In this document: piece after piece, positions 33,901-45,900 of the stretch | How positions within the stretch are numbered: the first letter of the stretch is position 1 | Layout: every line of letters starts with the position of its first letter | DNA from: Girardinichthys multiradiatus | Taxonomy: Eukaryota; Chordata; Actinopteri; Cyprinodontiformes; Goodeidae | Length of the DNA stretch: 64,000 nt | Assembly: GCF_021462225.1 (NCBI RefSeq) | Contig: NC_061812.1 | Location: 37,311,175-37,375,174, forward strand | Direction of reading: 5' to 3' | Notes under the pieces: generated by a model | What the model was told of the DNA's origin: nothing | The model's database searches: none | What the model saw: only the letters and a program-made list of their open reading frames with translations | Made by a program: the position numbers and the translations under genes

Positions 33901-36900
33901 GACCTTTTTTTTATTTGGCCGATTGCATTCAGTTTTTAGGCTGGATATGAAGAAACGCTACTGGTAGCAGCAGCACGGTCAGACAAGCAAGTGCAACTAT
34001 TTATCTGTCCCTGTTTCGGATCGCCTTGTTTTCAGGTGCTGGATCGGAGGAAAGTTTCAAAGACTTGGGGAAAAATCGAGAAGCCATGCGTTTGTGCAGA
34101 GAAGGTGAGTGTTTTTTCACTGTAGGGCCAAATGTGTATTTTGGTTGTGGGGTTTGCACATAAGACACACACTGACTCAAAACACTTTGCACGCTTGGTT
34201 CAGTCAGAACTTACTGTAGATCATGCGCATAAACAGCTAACTAAACAGCCGGTTTTTGAATGTGAAACCTGATTTTGATCGTGTTTAGTTTCTCCTTTAC
34301 GGCTGCACACAAAAACAATAAGAGTTAGCAGTTAAGTTTAGGCCCAAACATACTCATTGCTTATGGGTTTCTCTTTGGAACACGAATTTAATACACGTCT
34401 TTAGGTGTGTGAGCAAATGTCGGAAGAGTTGTCTGTCAAAAGAAAGTATTTCACCTGAGTGAACATTACAATAACTTCATGCATGCAGCTAAAAATTAAG
34501 AGTTGCAGCCTTTTAAAAGCGGAATTTAAATGTATGTCCCTCAATTTGCATTGAAACCAATAGCAGTCGTGACAAAAAATAAATCACAAAAATGCCTAAT
34601 TTATAAAATAATTTAAATATTTCCATAAAACTTTCAAAAAACTTTATTGGATTTATGATCGACCTCATTATTGGTTAGAGTAAGTGTCAGTTGATTGATT
34701 GTAGTTGTCCATTATTATTAAAAAGTCACATTCATTACTGTAGAATATATTTTCACTGGTTAAAGAAAGTAATGGAGAGATTCTGCTTGTATTCTTTTTC
34801 AAATGAAATAAGCTATACACCCCGGACAATATTGTTTACAGGAAAAAAAGGACATAAATTATATTCTCGGCAGAAATCCTCAAAAGTGCAGCTTAGAATC
34901 TCTATATTATACCCCAAATAAAATTGTTTCAAACGTCACTGCATTCACTTCATTCTAAAAACATGTTAGTTACAAAGACTGCACATATAGGAGGCTTCTA
35001 CTAAAATAGTTGGAAGAATTTATTACATTTGTTGTAGAAACCAGTCTAGAAGATAAAGTGGTTAATGTTCCTGCTGAACCTTTAATCAAATTTCTTTTCC
35101 TAAAAAATGTTTTAGGATTTAGCTAGTATATGTGTACTGTTTATTGCATTATTTACAACAGAACAGAGGGGAAATCCTATGTCTTCTGTAGGCGCTAAAA
35201 CAAATATTATCTAAACATCATCTTATTTTACCCAGACTGTCCCAATGAGAAGCAGTCTCTTGTCTACCAGTGATCTATGATCAAGACGAGGGACAAAAAT
35301 TCCCTAAATTACAGAGAACTGGAAACACTAGGCTATAGAAACAAAAATCAACTGTAATACAAAACAGATTAACATACACAATTTATCTAAAAACCAAAAG
35401 GCCGTAACATTTTTTTAAAATAGTTTTTAAATAAATAAAATGCTTAGCAGTAACAAATAAGTCCACACATAATGAGCATGTGTTATTATGCAGTTTGTCT
35501 TAATTGAGAACAGGATCTTGGGACTATCAGAAGAACATTATCTGAAGACCTGGTGTTACACACAATACAATAAATAGCATTAATTGTCCTTCAGTGGGAA
35601 AATTCAGGTGTATCAACAGGAAATGAAAGGCAAATAGAAGCATGCTGATCCACACCAAGCTAAAAATCTAAAAACAGAAAATACGAATATGAGACTGTAT
35701 AGTAAGGGGAAATAGATAACATGAGAAACATTCTGTACAGTCATTAAAAATACCATACTCTGATTAAAAGAAATGTACAACTGAGTAATTAAACAAATGT
35801 ATAAATATGCGTATAAAACAATAGACTGTCTACAAGAAATGGAAAAAACAGCAGGGATGTGAACACTTATTGAGTTTGTTGGGAGCTGTGCAGACTGCAG
35901 ATATAATGCGGTCATTTGTAAATAGTAAATGGACTGAACTTATATAGCGCTTTTCCAGTCATACAGATCGCTCAAAGCGCTTTACACTAGCGCCACATTC
36001 ACCCAATCGCACTCACTAACACTCACACATTCATACACCGATACGCAGATCGGTAGGCAACTTGAGGTTAAGTGCCTTGCCCAGGGGCACATCAACCAGG
36101 CGGAAGCTGGAATCGAACCCACAACCTTCTGATTGCAAGACGACTACTCTTCCTACTGAGCCACAGTTGCCTCAGTTGTGCTTTACAAATGAAAAGTGTT
36201 TCTCCACACACACAAACAGAGTAATGCTTCACATTGGTTATAATGCAGGTTTTATTTGCACTGTCTCTAATACTGATTTTGTCCTGCTTACAGGCCAAGA
36301 TTTGGAATGACCATTAATATCAATAACTTGTTTGAAAGTAAATAAAAAAGCCTCTTTTGTAAAGGACTTTAATCCCTTTTACAGGCTAATAGGACAGATT
36401 AGGTGGAAAGTTTGATCAGGATGTTGTGGGTGACAAGGAAGACGAATTTCTACCTGAGTAAAGTTTTATATTTGTTATTATAGATACAGTGCGTCGAGTT
36501 TAAGGTTATTTTGACCTGCATGGTTTCCCCAGAAAATACCTGAGGCTGCATGAATTTGGTCTCGTCTTTAGTGGTAAGAGTGAAAATCAGTTGTCTGTGA
36601 ACCTGTCACACCAAACGACCACGATCAGAGAGTTGGGGTTCTCTCTCAAGCATTTGGACATCCAATATGAACCTGGCTTTAGTTGTCTGTTTGGTTCACA
36701 AAATCAGCATTAGCAATTGTGCAGGTAGCTACTGAATACAGGAAAAGCAGTGTTCTAAGCCCAGTATGAGGTCCTGTACATCATACTGAACCCATGCTGG
36801 CAACCTGCTGGCAACATTTGAACCTGGGCACAGCGTCTAGTGAGAAGGAACCACACATACACTTTGGAGTTTGAGCATGTTTGTCTACTGATCATTGGGA

Positions 36901-39900
36901 GCTGATTACCCAAGCCCCCTTTCGGTCTCTGTTTTACGTCTGAGATCTACACATGTTCTGAACATCTCATCACCTGAAAGAGTTGGCCCGAAATGAGACG
37001 TCCAAAATGGCCCACCTCTGTTACGGTTCTGACCCGACGTAACTAGGTAGTCACAGATCGGAGACTGCCATGCTGTAAAAGGGTAAGCATAGATCACATA
37101 AGAGTGGGATGTTCATGTTAATCAGCAGAGTCTGATGCAGATTATAACATGACGAGGTAGCAAACAACAACTGTGCTTTTTATTTAAAGCACTGAATAGA
37201 CTTGATCGGACAGAAAGAGGATCGCAGTGCAGAACTGGGCAAGATATTATTGGGTATAAAGATGCCCAACATTCTGTGTGTGAGTTTTAGACCAATCCTC
37301 TTTGTTTTTACAATTCCTGCTGCTTATTTTGAAAGCACATAATCATCGGACTGACTTCTGTGATATAAATGACAAGGTGAGCCGTAAACAGTTCGCATTT
37401 TGAACTGTGTTTCCACAGCAGCTTCAGAGGTTCTATGACTTAAAGATTTGCAGGAACACTTCTCTACCACCCTAAACATCAGGTATGGATATGTTTTTGG
37501 ATGTGCAAGTAATATACCCAGTAGCAGGAATTGTAAATCCAACCTGCGCAGACCAGAAGTCAGCTCTGTTGTGCAGGGTTCTTGTGTCTACAAGTGCAGT
37601 CTCTGAGCAAGCCTAAACTCTTCGAATGCCAAAGATGTAGGCTGCAGATTGTTCCTTCTTGTCCTCTTCATCTGAAAATACGATGCAAGTCCTTTTTGCA
37701 CTTACGCGATGCATTCAAGCACAAGTTTGGGGCTCTCTCTGCTTTAGTCCTTTTTTTTTTTCCAGTAACCAGCTGCAAACTTTGGCGTGTCTTGAACACC
37801 TGTACACATCTCTCCTGCTCAGTGGTGAGTGTGTTGGACACAGTTTTCCGTCTAAAAACACACTCCTGCAGGATCTCTCACAGATCTCTCACAGGTTTCC
37901 ATAGGAAGTGTTTTGGAGGCTCATGTTGAACTCTGTTCTAGTTCTTGCTATGAAATCATAGCATTCAGTAACATTTTTACCTGTCTCATGCTGTCCTGTT
38001 ATTGTGACGCCCTAGTCCCAGTCTAGTCTTTCTTTCTGTTTCATGAGTTTTAGAAAGTTAAGCATTAACTACAGGCCTTGTGTTTGGTGCTGTATGTAAT
38101 TTTAAATTAGCTTTGGTCAGCAAGGTGTGTTGTGTACATACTCCAAAATCTTTACACAAGTCTTGGAAGCTCCAAGTGACAAGAGCACAGCTTTAATGTC
38201 GGACGTGTTCATGTCTTTGAAAAGGTGGCGCATTAAGCACCTATAAATCACAGCATCCTTTTGTGACTAGCCTTTAGAGGGTTTTCTTTGGAATAAATCA
38301 GATGAATTGCCCTCCTGGTCAGATGAAAGCTGACAGGCGGTTTTAAAATTTCAGGGCTGCTAGATTAGTTGACCAGCAGCCAGCTTGAAACACGTATTTG
38401 TTATGTAGCAGCGTCTGTCTGTGACTATTTTCTTTGTCATAGAGCCTGATCAACACATGCTTCTCATACCAGAAGTTTGCCTTCATACATAGTGTGTGTG
38501 TGTGTGTGTGTGTGTGTAGTAGGGGTACCAAAAGAGGATGACTATACCTATCCATTATGAGTCACCATTAGATTCCTCCTGTGGTATAGCTGCATTTCTA
38601 CTCAGACATTAACATAACACACATTGTAGAAATGAATGCTAATTAATGATTTATGAATTCAGCAGTCTGTGATGGATTTTTATGAATTTTACAATGGCTC
38701 TGTCACAGTTCGCAAAGCTGGGAAACGTAGCGGCACTGTCACCCACGGGTCAGACTGTGCCAGCATGTGTGCTGCTCAGAGGTTGTTGGAGCTGCTACAG
38801 TCACACCTATATCATCCATCACTGCCATGGCAGAGGATGCTGAAATTAACTAGACTTTCATTGTTTTCCCCTGTCTAAGATTCACAGGCTCTCTTTCTCC
38901 TCGTCGAACTGAGCCTCCTTTTCCCTCTTCCTCCGTGTGTCGCCAAGGCCTTGACCATCTTGAGATGGGTTTAAAAGGGAATTCGAAGTGATGACGGCTA
39001 CTTTTAAAGTCGAGCCTGTTTAGTGGGTTTCCAGAAAGTATCAGGAATAGGCGCAGGGTGCTTGCTGTGAGATGCCTCGAGTATGATAACCTCGCAGGGT
39101 TCCTTCTAGAGCTGTACAGAAGTTGCCCCACACACAGAATTTCATCTCATTATTTTTAAAGACTGGAACATTAATCATTCAATAATTAAAAAAGGACATT
39201 TTACTGTTTTTTTTTTTTTTTACCTCTAAGACCCAATTAGGATCAGAATTTCTAGTTAGGTTTGTGGGTCTGGTTTAAATGACTAATGTGGCAAACTCAA
39301 AACCATTTGAATCTTAACAGACAAAGTAAAGATGTACAGTGCCTTCCAAAAGTTGTGGCTTTTTACCTATTTACATAATTTAAATGTTTTTAAATGGTAT
39401 TTTATGTAATGGATTTGCACAAAATAGTCTTAGTTGGTGAAGTGAAATGAGAAAAATATAAAAAAAGGAAAAAACTTTGCTATGAAGCCCCTTAAAGGTG
39501 CAAGTGTAATCAATTAGCTTAAAAAGGTCACATAATTGGTGAAATGAAGTCCAACCTGTGTGCAGTCTTAAGTGTCATATGATCCCTAAGTAAAAACCTA
39601 CCTTTTCTGAAGGCCCCTGACCCTGCATCTCCACTAAGCCAGAGGATATCATTCCATGATGACCAAGGAGCTCTCCAAATAAGTCAGGGACAAAGTTGTT
39701 AAGTAGTATATGTCAGGGTGGGGTTATAAAAAAATATCCAGATCTTTGATGGTTTCCCCAGAGCAACATCAAACCCAACATCTTCAAATGGAGAGCACAT
39801 GGTACAACAAAGGGGTGAGAATCTGTCGACACCTGGCGAATTGATCCCATTATATTTCAGAGGACTAAGATACGATTATAAATCGATTGATGCATTGACG

Positions 39901-42900
39901 CCCCCCTCCATCCATATGGATCTTTCATCTGTTACTGAAACTAAATCCTTCTTGTCAATCTGCCGTTTTTCTGCGAGACACACACGATCCCTTCACTGGT
40001 CTCGTTTGAAGCACACAACCTGCAAGCTGCTGCGCATCACAAATTGCGCAGTTACATTGACACAAGATTCCTCGGAAATGGAATTGAACCTCGTCACTTT
40101 GTTTTGGTCTCGCTGTGGGGCGTGTCGATCGTTCTTCGAGCTGGTATGTTGTATTAAAAGACTGCTCCATAGGGCAAAAGCCCTGATTTTCACTATATTT
40201 GGTATTACTTTTCAAGTGTTCTTTGCACAGAACATTTTACCTTTCAGATGTTCTGCCCCTCCTGGAGCAACACACTGACACATTGTAAATAAGGTTGATA
40301 TTAATTAGATGGGTTGAATCTGCAGCCGGCTGCTTGACAGACATGGCTCCCTAGTAATGCTAATGCTCATAAGGATTTTACACCATGGATGTTTGTGTTT
40401 TTAGCGATGGGAAATATTTTCAGACAGCTGGATTTGTCTTTGTTTAATTCAAAGTGTGGCTGCTTTTTTTTTAGCCAGCTGGCCAGCAGCACACAGTACC
40501 AGGTTGCTGTTCGGTTCTGTACAGCCGGTGAAAGTCCTCTAACTAGCACACTGAACCTATAATCTCAGGCTTTGGCTAATTGAAGTAAAGAATTCTGATG
40601 TTTTCTTAAACAATGCTTCAGAAATTACATATTGAAATATGTCCACTTAACTCTTATATAAAATATGTGCCCTTGTAACCTTCAGTAAAGACATTCTCTT
40701 TTTATTTATGCCGCATTGGATGTTCTACAATAGGCCTTTTCACACCACTGCTACTAAAGGAGACACTTGGCAGACATTCAATCAATTGACATATTAAGAA
40801 GCATCAGGCCAGTCAATTTATCCACACAACACTGCCGCTGACCTCTGAGAGGGAGCCCAGCAGGTAGATGCTTTTATACGGCCTTCGCATAATGGCCCTC
40901 ATCCCTTCCAGACTCAGACAGTGATGTTTGGAGAACCCTTGAAAACCCTTGCCGAGTAGGTACCGGAGAGAGGAGCTCCACTTGGCTTCTCTTGTATCCG
41001 CTTCTCAGCTCATCTCATCGTAGCACCCCAGGCAATCTCTTAATTAGCCTCCTTAATGAGGCTGGGTTCTGATTCTCAGGGTAGATTTTGAACCCAGTCA
41101 GCTGAGGAGCTACTCTCTTCCTGATTTGCATGAGAGGGGCTTGCAAGGTGTGAGGTGGGGTTTGTGGGCGGAGAGAGACTCTTCAGCTGTACCAGCTTAT
41201 GAAAGTATTCATAACCTCTGAATGTTTTTGGACCCTTTGGTCATTTTACAACGACAAACGTCATTGTAATTTGTTGGGATTTTATGTGATCGATTATCAC
41301 AAAGTGTGGTGTAATTGTAATGTGGAAGGAAAATTATACAAGTAAATACACTGCTCAAAAAAATAAAGGGAACACTTAAACAACACAATATAACTCCAAG
41401 TGAATCAAACTTCTGTGAAATCAAACTGTCCACTTGGGAAGCAACACTGATTGACAATTAATTTCACATGTTGTTGTGCAAATGGAATAGACAACAGGGG
41501 GAAATCTTTGACGATTAGCAAGACACTCAATAAAGGAGTGGTTCTGCAGGTGGGGACCACAGACCACTTCTCAGTACCTATGCTTTCTGGCTGATGTTTT
41601 GGTCACTTTTGAATGTTGGTGGTGCTTTCACACTCGTGGTAGCATGAGACGGACTCTACAACCCACACAAGTGGCTCAGGTAGTGAAGCTCATCCAGGAT
41701 GGCACATCAATGTGAGCTGTGGCAAGAAGGTTTGCTGTGTCTGTCAGCGTAGTATCCAGAGCCTGGAGGCGCTACCAGGAGACAGGCCAGTACACCAGGA
41801 GACGTGGAGGAAGCCGTAGGAGGACAACAACCCAGCAGCAGGACCGCTACCCCTTTTTTTTTTTTTGCAGTGAGGAACAGGAGGAGCACTGCCAGAGCCC
41901 TGCAAAATGACCTCCAGCAGGCCACAAATGTGCATGTGTCTACACAAACGGTTAGAAACCAACTCCATGAGGATGGTATGAGGGCCCGACGTCCACAAAT
42001 GGGGTTGTGCTCACAGCCCAACACCGTGCAGGATGCTTGGCATTTGCCAGAGAACACCAGGATTGGCAAATTCGCCACTGGCGCCCTGTGCTCTTCACAG
42101 ATGAAAGTAGGTTCACACTGAGCACATGTGACAGACGTGACAGAGTCTGGAGACACCGTGGAGAGCGATCTGCTGCCTGCAACATCCTTCAGCATGACCG
42201 GTTTGGAGGTGGGTCAGTAATGGTGTGGGGTGGCATCTCTTTCCATGTGCTCGCCAGAGGTAGCCTGACTGCCATTAGGTACTGAGATGAGATCCTCAGA
42301 CCCCTTGTGAGACCATATGCTGGTACGGTTGGTCCTGGGTTCCTCCAATGCAGGACAATGCTAGACCTCATGTGGCTGGAGTGTGTCAGCAGTTCCTGCA
42401 AGATGAAGACATTGAAGCTGTGGACTGGCCCGCCCGTTCCCCAGACCTGAATCTGATTGAGCACATCTGAGACATCATGTCTCGCTCCATCCACCAACGG
42501 ATGCTTTAGTCCAGGTCTGGGAGGAGATCCCTCAGGAGACCACCCACCGTCTCAACAGGAGCATGTCCAGGTGTTGTAGGGAGATCATACACAATACTGA
42601 GCCTCATTTTGACTTGTTTTAAGGACATTACATCAAAGTTGGATCAGCCTCTAGTGTGTTTTTCCACTTTAATTTTGTGTGTGACTCCAAATCCAGGCCT
42701 CCATTGGTTAATAAATGTGATTTCCATTGATGGTTTTTGTGTGATTTTGTTGTCAGCAGATTCAACTTTGTACAGCACAAAGTATTCAATGAGAATATTT
42801 CATTCATTCAGATGTAGGATGTGTTATTTGAGTGTTCCCTTTATTTTTTTGAGCAGTGTATATTAAAACACACACTATGTTTTTTTTGGAATTACAGCAG

Positions 42901-45900
42901 CAGGTTTAGGGGTACGTCACTAATACCTACTAGCTTTGCACATCTAGAGACTCGGATTGAATTGAGAGTTCAATTAGAACTATGTCTGGACTTTGACTGG
43001 GCCATTCGAAAACCTAAATATGTTTCTAAATTGCATTCCATTGTAGCTCCTGGCCAGTTAAGGCAATCCACAGTGATAGTTATACTTGAAAACATAGCAC
43101 AGTACAGAAGTTATGCTTTTTTGTGGTATGATGTGGAGGCATTTGTTTGATCCCGAGCCTTTGTATCAAACAGCTTTTGGGGAAAGCTTTTGGCTTGTTG
43201 TGACTTAGTAAAGAAAAATGTTGCCACTGGTATTTTAATATATTAACATGTAATAATCAGTTTCGCACCAAACTTTAAGAAATCCACCCTTCTGTCGCCA
43301 CCTATGTTTTTTGTGTCTATAAAGCTGTCCAGTTATCACCCTGGGCAAAACCTTTGTTTATACCTGAAAACAGCCAGCTTTTGGCAGCAGGCAAATTATT
43401 TTTGATTCTTGTCTTATTTATCTGTTTTTCTCTTATTTTTATTTTCTTCTTATTTTTTGTTTGTGGTGTAGTGCTTCTTTATTCATGCTAATAAAAAAAT
43501 GTATGTTATGCTAAAATAAACCTTTTTTGAGGCATTACAAAGTTATTACAACAAACGATTTCAGAGGTAAATTATCCACAGTTCTTCTAACTGGGTCACC
43601 AGGTGAATGAAGGTCTAAGTTATATCCCCCTCCTTAACTTGTGCTCTCTGTTTCTCTGCTTGACTCCTCCACTGTTTACAGACATGCCCATATTTGGTCA
43701 GTGTCCCGCACAGGACGACTTCTACCTAGTGATGTGCAGCCACTGCGGTCATGTGGTCAAGCCACAAGCCTTTCAAGCACACTATGGTAAGTGTCACTCA
43801 AAAACAACTGCGTCCACTCCTTAAATTTTTAAAGGGGACAAATATGCAAAATCCACTTTTTTAGCCTTTAAATACATTTTGTTGTGTACTTGGAGTCTGT
43901 AGGAGTGTAGAAAAGTTTACTTTAGTCTCTCCAGGTGCTGTGGAGGTATCTTTATGTTCAGTTTGGTTCGTATTTTTCAGTCTGTTCAAGTTTCTCTGTC
44001 ATCTGTTACATTTTTCTAACTGTTATGTCACAGTATTTGCTGCAGAACAGCTCAATACGGTCATGGACTTCGGGCTGATCAATTACATGTATCCGCCATA
44101 TTCGTTTCTCGCTGCTATTTTGTAGTACAAGCTCAAGTATGCCTACGTTGAAAGAGGATAAGTTCGGTTCGCTTGTTGGGTGTATTACCCCTCACAATTC
44201 ATTACACCATCCCCCAGCATCAGAACCTCTTCAAAGTTCCCGGTTAAATTTTATTGAAATGTTCCCACATCAGTGGGGGAAATTACCATTACCATGAGAC
44301 GGCACCAAAACGAGTTGCTCTCAGACGTGCCTCAGAACAGGTAAGAGTGTGGAGCTACAATAACAAGTAGTTCCACTTTATAAAGACCACAACTGAATGA
44401 TTTAGGTGTGAGTGGAAGGATATAAAAGCATGATATGTCCCCTTTAAGTTTAAAGCACGAGTGCTTTCAATGGGAAATGTAGTTAATCTGAAGCCCGGTT
44501 TGCCGTATTTTTATGCATAACTTAATACAGTGAGATGCATTTGAACCAAAACACATGGTTTTTAAGAGCAAATTAATTTATAATTTGCCTAAAAAATTCT
44601 GTATCACATCAAAGCTGGTGTTAAAGTTGCCAATGTTGAAACACACCCTTCTGTTTTACCCACATCCACTTTTCCCTTTCATGTTGTATGGCTGAGTAGC
44701 AATCGTGTTTTATTTCCTTTAACAATTTTAACTTGTCTTCCATTTTGAAACGAAGTAATAATTTGAAGTGAACAATTTAAACTATTATCAACTTATTTTA
44801 GGGATTAGCAGGGTAAGCATTACTAACAGTAAACATCAGTGTCTGCGTAGGTCCATACATTAACTCTCCAGTTCCCACAGATTCAACATTTCCAAATCCA
44901 GCATGTTCCATAAAAGTCTACGATTAAAGCTGAGCAACTCTGGAGGAATACCTTCAGCCCTCTTGATGTAGTTGGTTCCTGGTCAATTCGACTAAACTTT
45001 ACATGAATTGACAAAAACAGTCAGGTAGAAAACAACTCAAAAGTACAGAATGCTCTACTTTATATTACTTTGATCTTGCTTAATAACTTTGTGTTTGTGA
45101 GGATTGCATCACTGTAGACAGTGTTTGCAGCCAATTAGAAAATTCCCACAGCTGATGTCAATTTTATTTTCATAGCACATTTAAACTTGACTAAAGTCCT
45201 TCATAATTTCAAACTATAACCAAAATACAAAAAAGAAAATGAGTAAATTACAGTATAAGGACTAAAAACAAATCAACATTAATAAAAACTATGGCGTTAT
45301 GCTGTACAAAAAAATAAATGGGTTTTTAGCTGACATTTAAAGGAATCTGCGTTCTGAACGTTGCGAATATTTGGTGCTAAGCTATCGCCTGGTCACCCCT
45401 TCATTCTAGTTTGGATCCTGGGACGTCCAGGAGAAACTGGCTGGTTGACCAGAGTGTTTTTAAAGCTGTGTAAAGAAGAAGGAGATCACAGATAAAATGG
45501 GCCCAGATGAAACATTTTTTAAATCAATGCCAAAATGGACCAGTGGAGATGTTTCAGGACCAGAGTTCAATCACAAACTCAAATAGAGTTGCACCTGCTG
45601 TGTCTTGCTTCATCCTATTTGATAAATGTACCATTTGTGCGTTAGTGTTTGTCAGTAGATCCTTCACAGTGCCTATTATCCTCTCTGAAGTGACTCCTCC
45701 CACATTGTTACACAATATCACCAGTCTGGGCTGTATTATTTTTGATTTGCTTCTACTTGTAGATTGGCTTTCAATCGTGTCAGGGCGATTTTTAATTGAG
45801 ATGTAGAAGAAAAAACTGCAGGGTGCTACCCTGCTAGTAAATAAAAGCCGTACTGACTGCATCCCAGCAGGTGACTGCTAGGCAGAAAGACCATGGCAGT

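Larger units (their letters stand above)
34105..43681. other. ATXN7 intron 2 (coding numbering), 9.6 kb
   Basis: 34105-35920 and 36180-38490 have no recognised element. 35925-36175 and 39333-39805 are repeats (listed). 38660-39130 and 40740-41180 are GC-richer, non-repetitive and possibly regulatory. 39830-40290 holds an open frame of unknown nature. 41196-43060 is a nested Tc1 pair. Confidence 0.6.

Noticed and set aside
37582..37929. 115-codon plus-strand frame in ATXN7 intron 2
   Set aside because: No homologous counterpart in ataxin-7, no splice-site fit and no domain.
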